Part shown: positions 1 to 7,426 of the stretch, in pieces
Position numbering within the stretch: the stretch's first letter is position 1
Layout of the letters: every line of letters begins with the position of its first letter
Assembly (NCBI RefSeq): GCF_001548375.1
Contig: NZ_AP017297.1
Location: 1-64,000 of the forward strand
Source of the DNA: Nostoc sp. NIES-3756
Lineage (GTDB): Bacteria > Cyanobacteriota > Cyanobacteriia > Cyanobacteriales > Nostocaceae
Direction: 5' to 3'
Length of the DNA stretch: 64,000 nucleotides
The notes under the pieces: generated by a model
The model's input: the letters and a program-made list of their open reading frames with translations, nothing else
Told to the model about the DNA's origin: nothing
Database searches by the model: none
Position numbers and translations under genes: made by a program

Positions 1-1592
1 GGGGCAGTTTTCCGGCTAATAATTACATCGCCGTTATGAAGAAAATTTTCAATACCTTTTTTTTCTATTTGATGAATTACTCCCTCAATAGCATCTGGGG
101 CTGGTTCAATGGGGATGTGACGAAAAATCTTTTTAACCAGGGCGATATGTGATCTCGGACAACGGTAGCAAATTGATAAAGGCAGTTCTACCGACCTCGT
201 AAGGCTGACAATGTTGTTGTAGCTTTGGTTATCGGCTCCAGCAAACCCCATGATGGCTTGTCTGGGATCTCCAACTGCAAGTATGCGCCCCTCAAAGCCC
301 ACAAGCATTAAAACTAGACTTAATTGCAAAGGATTCAAATCCTGACATTCATCAACCAGGACAAATTTGTAAGGCTTAAACCAAGGGCGCTCGTGTAATC
401 TCCACTTAACAGCCAGCCAAATTTGATCCGTGTAATCCAGCTTTTTTTGCTTAATTGCCATTTCTTCACCGAGAGTAAGGCAATAAGCAATCCATTTAGC
501 TACTAGCTGGGGTTGTTGTACACTCTCAATGTCGTGATGTGAAGCGATTTCTTGAACAATTTCTGCTGTTGGTTGTTGATGCGAGAGTCTTACTAAATCA
601 ATCAGCTTGAGAAAATCATCATCATTGCTGATTATCCCTTCTGCCCACAGTCTACCTATTTTCAGTCCACGCTTAGGAATTAAGTTTAGACTTTGAGCAA
701 TACGCTGATACTTATACTTGGCAATTACTATCTCTTCACTATGTTGCACGTTAAGCTCTCTTCTAATCAAGCTAAATGCGGCACTATGAAGCGTACTAAT
801 TGAACTTTTCCAAAGGGGGCCAAACTTTTTAATTAAATGGGTTGAATTATCCTTACCAAAAACACAAATCTTAATTTCATGAGGTTTTAACCCTATCTCC
901 CAAAGAGCCTTAGCAACAATAGAAAGTGTGGTACTTTTACCAGAACCCGCCACAGCATTACAGCAGCCGTTACCTTTTTGGTTAATAACCCAGTCAATAA
1001 TTCCTAATTGGAATCTTGAAGGAACAAAACCAAACCTTGAGCGCAGTTGTTCTGCTTGACAATTGCTCAAGTCTGTTACAGCTTGGTACTGCCTCACCTC
1101 ATTATTTGCTGTGTACACGGCAATTTCAGTTTCTGGGGTTGGTGAGTCCAGCACTACGGGAGGGGAACTCTCTTGTGGTGAGGAGTGTTCATGTTCACTG
1201 TAGGATGGGGCAGACATCGTATCAGTATGGGGTAGCAAGCTATACGTAGTATCTGCGACAGGTGAATTTGTCTCCTTTTCAGATGCTTGTTGTATCTGGG
1301 GCAAAGGTTCAGTTAAATTGCCATAGCCATTGTCACCCGGCTGTACTAATTCTTTGCTAGATAAGCATTCAATAGCTAACCTGATTTGTTCGAGTTCATC
1401 AGCAGTTAGTTTATCTAATAAAGGAATAATCGACTCAAATGGGCTGCATTGACCATCAAGCGCTCGTGCATATCCTAAAATTTGTTGGGAGAAAGCTTTG
1501 GGATATCTGCTAACTTCTGTAGGCAGATTATTCCAATTAGTTTTCTGCTTTGGTAAATGTTGTGTTTTAGGATTTGGATTGCCTCTAGCCAT
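1..1592 (-). CDS. UvrD/Rep-like superfamily 1 helicase, C-terminus beyond the left edge
   Basis: I read this minus-strand frame directly; it is open from the ATG at 1592 to base 1, about 530 codons, and continues outside the window. Residues 1-185 are a low-complexity N-terminal extension beginning MARGNPNPKT with no recognised fold. SF1A helicase motifs follow: Walker A AVAGSGKST near residues 213-221, a DECQD Walker B, GDPRQAIMGF (motif III type) and an LSICYRCP motif. The family unwinds DNA in ATP-dependent repair or replication. Such helicases are common on cyanobacterial plasmids and in defence loci, so a housekeeping role cannot be assumed. The motifs are clear; the exact subfamily and the role of the extension are unknown. 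Confidence 0.85.
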   Translation of the reverse strand, partial: MARGNPNPKTQHLPKQKTNWNNLPTEVSRYPKAFSQQILGYARALDGQCSPFESIIPLLDKLTADELEQIRLAIECLSSKELVQPGDNGYGNLTEPLPQIQQASEKETNSPVADTTYSLLPHTDTMSAPSYSEHEHSSPQESSPPVVLDSPTPETEIAVYTANNEVRQYQAVTDLSNCQAEQLRSRFGFVPSRFQLGIIDWVINQKGNGCCNAVAGSGKSTTLSIVAKALWEIGLKPHEIKICVFGKDNSTHLIKKFGPLWKSSISTLHSAAFSLIRRELNVQHSEEIVIAKYKYQRIAQSLNLIPKRGLKIGRLWAEGIISNDDDFLKLIDLVRLSHQQPTAEIVQEIASHHDIESVQQPQLVAKWIAYCLTLGEEMAIKQKKLDYTDQIWLAVKWRLHERPWFKPYKFVLVDECQDLNPLQLSLVLMLVGFEGRILAVGDPRQAIMGFAGADNQSYNNIVSLTRSVELPLSICYRCPRSHIALVKKIFRHIPIEPAPDAIEGVIHQIEKKGIENFLHNGDVIISRKTA

Positions 1593-1909
1593 AATTTCTG
1601 GCTTTGATAAATATGAGTAAATGATACTCGATATGCTGTGTACACGGCATAAATAATGATTAAGCCAAGATGAACATTACTCAGTAGCGACAAAGCCTAT
1701 TTCAATTTGGTATTCAGTAGTTACGTTCTTTTCCCTATAATTATGACAAAAAACTAAGCTCATACTAAGTTGCGTTCAGAAATAGTATTCCTACTCCCCA
1801 CTCCCTACTCCCTACTCCCAGCCCAAGATACTATCTTTGATTGCAACTTGGTATCACTAGAGTGTTCAAAGGTTCTAAGATTGCTCCGCAGAGATTAGAC
1901 ACAGGATTT
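1593..1909. repeat. Intergenic stretch with heptameric tandem repeat (1791-1818)
   Basis: No gene is visible. At 1791-1818 there are four tandem copies of a heptamer of the form CTACTCC, one of them CCACTCC. This is the short tandemly repeated repetitive (STRR) type known from heterocystous cyanobacteria. Related G/A-rich versions occur inside two genes elsewhere in the window. Confidence 0.7.
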
Positions 1910-2731
1910 TTATAATGGAGTTTCAATCTGTGCAATAGTGTCATGTTCTTGGGTTTCTACAATCTCAACCAGATGATTTGGTGATGGGTTAGGTTCGTTG
2001 GTAATGGGGCGATCGCCAACGGCAGGTGAGGGTTCACTAACCTCATGAGTAGACAGTCTTGAGTCCACAGTCATGAGTAATGAGTTACTCTGAACTAATG
2101 ACTCATCACTCAATGTACTAGCGCAAGACTGAAGTAATTCAACCGCCCCGGCTAAGAGAGTTCGTACACGAGTTAGCTTATTTCGGCGGTCAATACCCAG
2201 TCGTGCTTGGACGTTTCGGGGGTCGTAGTCATGGCTGAGATGGATAACCCTGACTCTCTCCTGCTTTTCAGATGGTTCAAAAATCGGTTCCGATGCTGTG
2301 AGCTTGTTGTAACCATAAACACCACTGGGACGCTTAACATTATAATGATGTACTTCACAGCCGGGAGGGGCGATGTAGTGTCCTTCTAGATTATTTAGTT
2401 GATGATGCAACTGTTCAACACAGGCGGCGATTTCCTGCATTTGTGCAGTCACACCCAAAGACTCAGCATTTTGAGGACATCCCCTAGACATCAGCATCAT
2501 CACTGCTGCTTGGCGGCGTGTAGTTCTAATGGTTTCCTGAACACGCTGCCGTCGCTCTCGTCTAGAGCGGATCTCAATTTCACGCACTCGAATCAGTTCG
2601 ATTTCCTCATCTGGAGTTAGTTTGGTGGCTGCCCCACAAGTCTCATAATTTAAGCAAAATCCTGGGTCTATCCCTGGTTGCAACATCATAGAGGCGCAGT
2701 CAAAGCCAAGTCCGCAGATTTTCCGAGGCAT
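1910..2731 (-). CDS. Hypothetical protein with N-terminal cysteines
   Basis: A 273-aa soluble protein of unknown function. The N-terminus has four cysteines (C6, C12, about C27 and C33) that could bind a metal. An Arg/Glu-rich helical stretch follows at about residues 43-75 (EIELIRVREIEIRSRRERRQ, about 45-64). The C-terminal third is Ser/Pro/Glu-rich and probably disordered. It is monocistronic. A 9-bp inverted repeat (2742-2781) sits immediately upstream of its ATG, which could fit autoregulation. I do not recognise the family; a DNA- or RNA-binding role is only a guess from the Arg-rich helix and possible zinc site. Confidence 0.6.
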   Translation of the reverse strand: MPRKICGLGFDCASMMLQPGIDPGFCLNYETCGAATKLTPDEEIELIRVREIEIRSRRERRQRVQETIRTTRRQAAVMMLMSRGCPQNAESLGVTAQMQEIAACVEQLHHQLNNLEGHYIAPPGCEVHHYNVKRPSGVYGYNKLTASEPIFEPSEKQERVRVIHLSHDYDPRNVQARLGIDRRNKLTRVRTLLAGAVELLQSCASTLSDESLVQSNSLLMTVDSRLSTHEVSEPSPAVGDRPITNEPNPSPNHLVEIVETQEHDTIAQIETPL

Positions 2732-2741
2732 AGTTTACACT

Positions 2742-2781
2742 TAGTTCTAGATTAATATTTATATTGTATAAGCTAGAACTA
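2742..2781. promoter_or_regulatory. Inverted repeat upstream of 1910-2731 gene
   Basis: TAGTTCTAG (2742-2750) is matched exactly by its reverse complement CTAGAACTA (2773-2781) across a 22-bp AT-rich spacer. It lies 11 bases upstream of the start codon of the minus-strand gene, where an operator or promoter would be expected. Function is inferred from position only. Confidence 0.45.
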
Positions 2782-2945
2782 CAGGGCGACACAAACTAGA
2801 AATATTAATCAACGAAGTAATATAAAACGATGTTACTAGGTTTGCAACTCTATTGTAAAGTTCGCCAACAGTTATTATGAACTGCATGGGTGGTCAATCC
2901 AAAAAGGCGTTATGATTTCTTTGATATTTTGACCGGAAATAAGTT

Positions 2946-3905
2946 GTGAGTGAAGTACGAGCCGATTATGATGGTGCTTGGAAAGAAGGCGTAGAACAAT
3001 ATTTTGAGGCGTTTCTTGCATTCTTCTTTCCTGAAATTCAAGCAGAAATTGATTGGGAACGAGGCTATGAATTTTTAGAGCAAGAACTCCAGCAGTTGAT
3101 AAAAGAATCTGAAGTTGGTAAACAATTCGTCGATAAGCTAATCAAAGTTTGGCTAAAAGATGGAAAGGAAACTTGGTTGCTGATTCACCTGGAAATTCAA
3201 AGTCAAGTAGATCCCAACTTCACTAAACGGATGTTTTCGTATCACTACAGAATCTTTGACCGTTATAACCAGGAAGTGGTTAGCTTGGCAATTCTGGGGG
3301 ATAATCAAGCCAGTTGGCGACCGCAAGAATATAGTTATGGTCGTTGGGGATGTCGTTTGAGTCTTCAGTTTCCTATTGTCAAGCTACTGGACTATGAATC
3401 TCGTTGGTCAGAATTAGAACAAAGTGATAGTCCTTTTGCTGTACTGGTGATGGCGCACCTGCGGACACAAGCGACAACTCAAGATTTAACTGGTCGTTTG
3501 CAATCAAAGTTGAGCCTAATTAAACGAATGTATGAGGTAGGCTATAGTAGAGATAAAATCCAGCAAATCTTCCGGTTGCTAGATAGATTAATGACTCTAC
3601 CACCGGAGTTAGACTTAAATTTTCAAGCTGAATTGGAACGTTTTGAGGCTGAACAAAAAATGGCATACATGACAAGCATAGAACGCATAGGTATAGCAAA
3701 AGCTACCCAGAAATATATTGCTCAAATCCTAACAATTCGATTTAAAGATGTTCCTACTGAATTAGTAGAAAAATTAAATAAATTATATGACATTGAGTTA
3801 TTGAATCAATTGTTAGAAAAAGCCGTAACTATAGGTTCAATATCTGAGTTTGGGCAACAACTAAGTCAGGAAGACACAAACACAGATAATGAAACCAGCA
3901 AATAA
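2946..3905 (+). CDS. Rpn/PD-(D/E)XK transposase-like nuclease family protein
   Basis: A 319-aa protein starting at GTG 2946. The N-terminal half has the layout of the Rpn (recombination-promoting nuclease) group of PD-(D/E)XK proteins: a conserved Asp region VDKLIKVW, then a beta strand ending HLEIQ near residue 80, where E-x-Q replaces the usual E-x-K. The C-terminal half is helical. Related proteins occur in many copies in cyanobacterial genomes, and characterised Rpn members are DNA endonucleases that raise RecA-independent recombination. It stands alone. A decayed fragment of a similar gene follows at 3950-4051. Function here is inferred from the family. Confidence 0.75.
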   Translation: MSEVRADYDGAWKEGVEQYFEAFLAFFFPEIQAEIDWERGYEFLEQELQQLIKESEVGKQFVDKLIKVWLKDGKETWLLIHLEIQSQVDPNFTKRMFSYHYRIFDRYNQEVVSLAILGDNQASWRPQEYSYGRWGCRLSLQFPIVKLLDYESRWSELEQSDSPFAVLVMAHLRTQATTQDLTGRLQSKLSLIKRMYEVGYSRDKIQQIFRLLDRLMTLPPELDLNFQAELERFEAEQKMAYMTSIERIGIAKATQKYIAQILTIRFKDVPTELVEKLNKLYDIELLNQLLEKAVTIGSISEFGQQLSQEDTNTDNETSK

Positions 3906-3949
3906 AAAGCTTCTCTAGCCTGAGTAAAGGCAAAATCATTTAATTAATA

Positions 3950-4051
3950 CTTAAATTTCAAGCAGAATTGCATCGTTTTGATGCTGAAGAACAAGTGACA
4001 TTAGTTGCTCAACTTATGATTTCAAAATTGCTCATTTTATCCTTACAGTGA
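3950..4051 (+). pseudogene. Relic of a second Rpn-family gene
   Basis: In frame from 3950 to a TGA at 4051 the sequence reads LKFQAELHRFDAEEQ and onward. This matches LNFQAELERFEAEQK inside the intact Rpn-like gene (about 3615-3660). Only about 33 codons remain and there is no start, so it appears to be a leftover of a duplicated or neighbouring copy that has mostly been deleted. Confidence 0.45.
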
Positions 4052-4102
4052 CAAATATTTAGTGATGTTCAAATCAAGAGTTGTATATGTATTTTTTGAC
4101 AT

Positions 4103-4156
4103 AAAAGGTGGGTATTCCCAGCTTGAAAATCATAATCTTTGGGAATCTTACCTTTT
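4103..4156. repeat. Imperfect inverted repeat (hairpin)
   Basis: AAAAGGTGGGTATTCCCA (4103-4120) faces TGGGAATCTTACCTTTT (4140-4156), pairing with a few mismatches over a loop of about 19 bases. It lies between the Rpn relic and the next hairpin. It could be a terminator for the plus strand (a T-run follows) or a small dispersed repeat. Confidence 0.4.
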
Positions 4157-4481
4157 TTATAGTCATCTTTTATTTTGCTGTATTGCTTCATATAAGCAAT
4201 GGCAAATTACCTAAGTAATAATACTAATTGGCTTGTATTAAATATTTTAAATTACTTAAATATATGATTTAATGATCGCTCGTTTCAAGTCCGACATCAC
4301 AACAAAATCGCGTTGCTCCCTTATACCTTGTGTTTTGGGCAAATTTTGCCAAAAGTCACAAGTTTTCGACATCGATACACAAAGCAACGGCGGCTCCCGT
4401 CACTAAACTGAATATCACACCAATTTTAGCAATTGCAGAGTGCTTAATTCATAGGCGTTTCGGCTTTTTTTAGTGCCATTT

Positions 4482-4531
4482 GCTCCATAACCGTCTTGTT
4501 TTAGTAGCTAAAGACAAGACGGTTATGGAGC
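4482..4531. terminator. Perfect 18-bp stem hairpin, possible terminator
   Basis: GCTCCATAACCGTCTTGT (4482-4499) and its exact reverse complement (4514-4531) enclose a 14-base loop. It lies 60 bases beyond the stop codon of the minus-strand gene 4592-5002, a terminator-like place. No long T-run follows on the minus strand and only four Ts on the plus strand, so a dispersed repeat element is an alternative. The rest of 4052-4591 shows no gene. Confidence 0.45.
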
Positions 4532-4591
4532 TTTTGGAGGCATTTGAATAACATTCGATAATCAAACCTGATCACAATTTTTAGAAGCAAA

Positions 4592-5002
4592 CTACTGCTG
4601 ATCTTCGATGATAGCTTGAACGTAGCTACCGTCGTAATTAAGCACTCTCAATCGAAACTGCTGCATATAATGGTTTTGACCTGGCGTAGTATATCCTACC
4701 TCAAACGCAGGAGTAGGCACTTCTTCAAACCCGATATAACATTTTACGGATTTGAACTTTTTCTTGATGTGATGATCTATAAGAATATCTCGTGTTTTGC
4801 TTTCCGTGGGAGGAATCGTTTCACCTGAACCCAAAAATGATATTTGCGTCTCATTCTCATCAGAATGAGAAGTAACTTCTGATAGTCTAAACTCAGCCAG
4901 GTTCATGTATGAACCCGTGTCATTATGGACAATTATTACTTGGGTATAGCCTGATTCTTCCTCAGTCAACTGCTCAGTCATTTTTTCAGCTTCGACACTC
5001 AT
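4592..5002 (-). CDS. Hypothetical protein, paralogue of the adjacent 5083-5562 gene
   Basis: A 136-aa acidic protein without signal peptide or membrane segment. It shares the architecture of its upstream neighbour: an N-terminal MS(V/T)EA...EQ(L/M)T start, a Y-T-x-x-(V/I)-x-V-x-N strand, a middle segment with TIPPTE/KIPAAV, and a C-terminal (I/L)xQxxLxV...DGxYVQxxxxDQ motif. The pattern suggests a beta-rich domain. The ribosome site is AAGGAGAG, with the same leader as the paralogue. The two genes lie in tandem 80 bp apart and share an upstream 24-bp motif, so this is a local duplication. The function is not recognised. Confidence 0.65.
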   Translation of the reverse strand: MSVEAEKMTEQLTEEESGYTQVIIVHNDTGSYMNLAEFRLSEVTSHSDENETQISFLGSGETIPPTESKTRDILIDHHIKKKFKSVKCYIGFEEVPTPAFEVGYTTPGQNHYMQQFRLRVLNYDGSYVQAIIEDQQ

Positions 5003-5036
5003 ATGGAACTCTCCTTAATAAAATGTATTGATTTGC

Positions 5037-5060
5037 TGAAGCGTGTCCTATGCTTTGCTA
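5037..5060. promoter_or_regulatory. Shared upstream motif, copy 1
   Basis: This 24-bp stretch beginning TGAAGCGTGTCC recurs with three mismatches at 5724-5747. Each copy lies upstream of one of the paralogous genes (35 bp before 5002 and 162 bp before 5562). It is probably a conserved promoter or operator element carried along in the duplication. Confidence 0.45.
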
Positions 5061-5082
5061 ACCAATTTTAATTTAGGCAACA

Positions 5083-5562
5083 TTAGCCTATTTGCGAAAG
5101 TGGCCTTTGATCATCAAGTGTGACTTGAACGTACTTCCCATCGCTACGACCTACTTTTAGTTCGATCTGTTGGATGAAGCGATCCTTGCCTAGTGTTTTA
5201 TATGAACCCATTTCAAAATCAGTGCTGTTCCCCTCGAATTGGAACTTGAACTTTGCGGATTGGAATTTGAACTTCTTATTAAGGTCGGGATTATTGGGGT
5301 CGTAGACTTTACTGTCTCTCTGTTGGTCTTTGCCATTAACCGCCGCAGGAATCTTATTTCCTGGGGATGCTAGCTCAATTGTTCTTTCCTCATGATTGTG
5401 AGGATCATCGCTAACAACGTCTGACAGTATAATATCAGCTTTGGTAAGAGCCTTCTCGGTTGCATTAATGACGGTTACTTTTTCAGTATAGTCTGATACT
5501 TCAGAAGAAAGTCCTACCACGTTAGTCATCTGTTCAGACACTTTTGGAGCTTCGGTACTCAT
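5083..5562 (-). CDS. Hypothetical protein, paralogue of 4592-5002
   Basis: A 159-aa soluble protein with the same start (MSTEAPKVSEQMT), the same strand pattern (VTVINATEKALTKADIILSD) and the same C-terminal motif (QQIELKVGRSDGKYVQVTLD) as its downstream neighbour. It is longer because of an insert with DPNNPDLNKKFKFQSAKFKF. The leader AAGGAGAGTTTCAAATG is almost identical to that of the paralogue, supporting this start. No signal peptide, known enzyme motif or membrane segment is visible. The role is unknown; the retained pair could be a two-component assembly or a diversified duplicate. Confidence 0.65.
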   Translation of the reverse strand: MSTEAPKVSEQMTNVVGLSSEVSDYTEKVTVINATEKALTKADIILSDVVSDDPHNHEERTIELASPGNKIPAAVNGKDQQRDSKVYDPNNPDLNKKFKFQSAKFKFQFEGNSTDFEMGSYKTLGKDRFIQQIELKVGRSDGKYVQVTLDDQRPLSQIG

Positions 5563-5723
5563 TTGAAACTCTCCTTAATTAAAAATACAGTTTGAAAACA
5601 ACTCACCAGTATAAGCTTGTCAAACAATTAATTAAGAGACTCACTCCATATAATATTTTCTTATAGAATACGATGAAATGTTTTAATCTCTTGCTCAACG
5701 CCATTCGTGCTGTATTCTATCTA

Positions 5724-5747
5724 TGAAGTGTGTCGTATGCTTTGCTT
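5724..5747. promoter_or_regulatory. Shared upstream motif, copy 2
   Basis: Second copy of the 24-bp motif at 5037-5060 (three substitutions), upstream of the 5083-5562 gene. Bases 5563-5723 and 5748-6009 show no gene or clear repeat. Confidence 0.45.
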
Positions 5748-6009
5748 GTCTTTGTGGATTACCTTGATTACAAAAAATACTCTAGCTAAAACCATCTTTC
5801 TCATGGCATAAATATTACCTTAAACGTATACCCTTTAAGATATAGAAGCCAGTAAGATCATGAGTTTACACTTATCTAAGTGCCATTCCGTTGAGAAACT
5901 TTTTGCTCCACTCTCTAAAGGCTGAAAATACCAAACCAAACAAATATTCTACCCTGATGAACTATCCGTATTAGGCAACTTAATATGGACACTTAACAAC
6001 TTAGTGACG

Positions 6010-6135
6010 AACTGGGAGTCGCTTCGCTTAAAGCAGGTGATGTCAGGGACGGGCAATAGATGACTCATGGATTAACTACTATAATTACCACCCGCCCCTG
6101 ACACTACGCTAACGCCACCTGCTTTACTCCCAGTT
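6010..6135. repeat. Long imperfect inverted repeat with about 45-bp arms
   Basis: The left arm (6010-6054) contains AACTGGGAGT, AAAGCAGGTG and GTCAGGGACGGGC. The right arm (6091-6135) contains their complements in reverse order: GCCCCTGAC, CACCTGCTTT and ACTCCCAGTT. The unpaired interruptions include CGCTTCGCTT and ACTACGCTAACGC. The whole could fold into a bulged cruciform or hairpin. It lies just past the stop of the minus-strand gene 6154-7152, so it may act as a terminator, but its size fits a small dispersed repeat or hairpin MITE better. Confidence 0.6.
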
Positions 6136-6153
6136 ATTGAACTTGGCGCTTAC

Positions 6154-7152
6154 TCAAAACTGGTAAGCTTGCTGTTGCCACCAGTCCAGCAAAGAAGCAA
6201 TCAACGCCTCCTTTCTCAAATCCTGCCCATTGATTTTTTGAGGCAGCCCCAACTCACTAGCCAGCTTTCGCGCAGCCCGTAGGGTTAAATTCTTAATATT
6301 GTCGATAGTTAAAGTATGATTTTTTGCCACTTCCAGCTTTTGATAGCCGTAAAGGTGTATTTGCTCAAAGGTATAAACGTTTGAATATCCGTTATCCCAA
6401 TCTATTTTGGCTTTATTACCCTTAACCTCAGCGATCGCCCCAGAATACCCACTGCTTTCTAGGCGATCGCCTCTACTCCAAGAACTCTCAAGTGTAGTTG
6501 CATTCTCAACTTCAAATTCCACATAACCTGAAGCAGCAACTTTTTGGGCAATGACTTGAGGCAAATCAACAAGCTTGGCAGGAACAACACTTTCTAAATC
6601 AAGACATAGCTGCACAGCAACCAGAGGCTTTGGTTTACTGTTGTTGATGTAATTGAAATACTGTTTATCTAACTTTTGTTGTTGTTGAAAAGCCCAACGT
6701 TGAGCATTATCCTTAAACCACTTAGCAATAACACCAAGAATAGGAGTTTTATTCTCTTCAACAGATTTAACTTCATTGGGCGCAAACATTTCAGGCTGTA
6801 ATGTCGTACCTGAAGGTAACAGATTAAATGCCTCACTCCATAACCGTTCTACTTTCTGTGCAACATAACCAGCAGTTCTGCAAACTCTAATGTAAGCAGT
6901 ATGTAAATACTTGACTACAGTTTTGACAACTTCAACAGCTTTTTGGTTATCTAAATCTATCCGCACCAAATGACTAATTGAGTTGGCAGCATTTTTTACT
7001 AGCTTGTGAACTAAGGAGGCTTCATTCTGGATAAAAAAGTATTCTTTGTCTTTCTCTAGCCTAGCTATCTCTTGAAGCGCAGATTTTAAGTTTTGAGCAA
7101 GACTTTCAATCGCCGAGAAATTAACTTGACGGAATCTGGTGAAAACTGTCAT
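6154..7152 (-). CDS. Hypothetical protein with SH3-like segment and C-terminal SAP-like motif
   Basis: A 332-aa soluble protein. The N-terminal half is helical (KSALQEIARLEKDKEYFF). Around residues 230-270 a stretch (GDRLESSGYSGAIAEVKGNK, then KIDWDNGYSNVY) resembles a small SH3/KOW-like beta barrel. The last 40 residues (LTLRAARKLASELGLPQKI, then a Lys/Arg-containing helix) resemble SAP/Rho-N-type nucleic-acid-binding helices. This suggests a DNA-binding accessory protein. Its start lies 108 bp from the TGCCGTA repeat cluster, downstream of the ATPase operon, so it could bind that site. That link is inferred. Confidence 0.6.
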   Translation of the reverse strand: MTVFTRFRQVNFSAIESLAQNLKSALQEIARLEKDKEYFFIQNEASLVHKLVKNAANSISHLVRIDLDNQKAVEVVKTVVKYLHTAYIRVCRTAGYVAQKVERLWSEAFNLLPSGTTLQPEMFAPNEVKSVEENKTPILGVIAKWFKDNAQRWAFQQQQKLDKQYFNYINNSKPKPLVAVQLCLDLESVVPAKLVDLPQVIAQKVAASGYVEFEVENATTLESSWSRGDRLESSGYSGAIAEVKGNKAKIDWDNGYSNVYTFEQIHLYGYQKLEVAKNHTLTIDNIKNLTLRAARKLASELGLPQKINGQDLRKEALIASLLDWWQQQAYQF

Positions 7153-7270
7153 AACTCATGCCTCTTTTGATGGTTTTAATTAAGCATTTCTATGGATTAA
7201 GTTCATCATTTGCAGATATTCATAATTAGTAAAATAGATTTTTAGTTAATACTAATTCAATCGGGATATC

Positions 7271-7412
7271 TGCCGTGAGTTTCGTGCCTGCCGTAACTTG
7301 CCGTAAATATGCCGTAGGGTAAGACGCTTGGCTGGTAAACCATGCCGTGACTTGAGCCAATGCCGTAAAAAGAGGATAAACCACTCAAAAGTAGCCTCTA
7401 AAACTTACGGCA
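7271..7412. repeat. TGCCGTA/G iteron-like cluster
   Basis: Six direct copies of TGCCGT(A/G) start at 7271, 7289, 7299, 7310, 7343 and 7361, and one inverted copy (TACGGCA) lies at 7406-7412. Most spacings are near 10-11, 18 or 33 bp, giving partial helical phasing. The cluster fills the gap between the ATPase gene and the SAP-like gene. Clustered iterons of this kind are typical of plasmid replication origins, centromeres or regulator binding sites; which applies here cannot be told. Confidence 0.6.
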
Positions 7413-7426
7413 CTACGGTATTGGCT

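Noticed and set aside
4350..4375. GGCAAAT/TTTGCC small palindrome
   Set aside because: Short, AT-rich and not placed near a gene start; likely chance.
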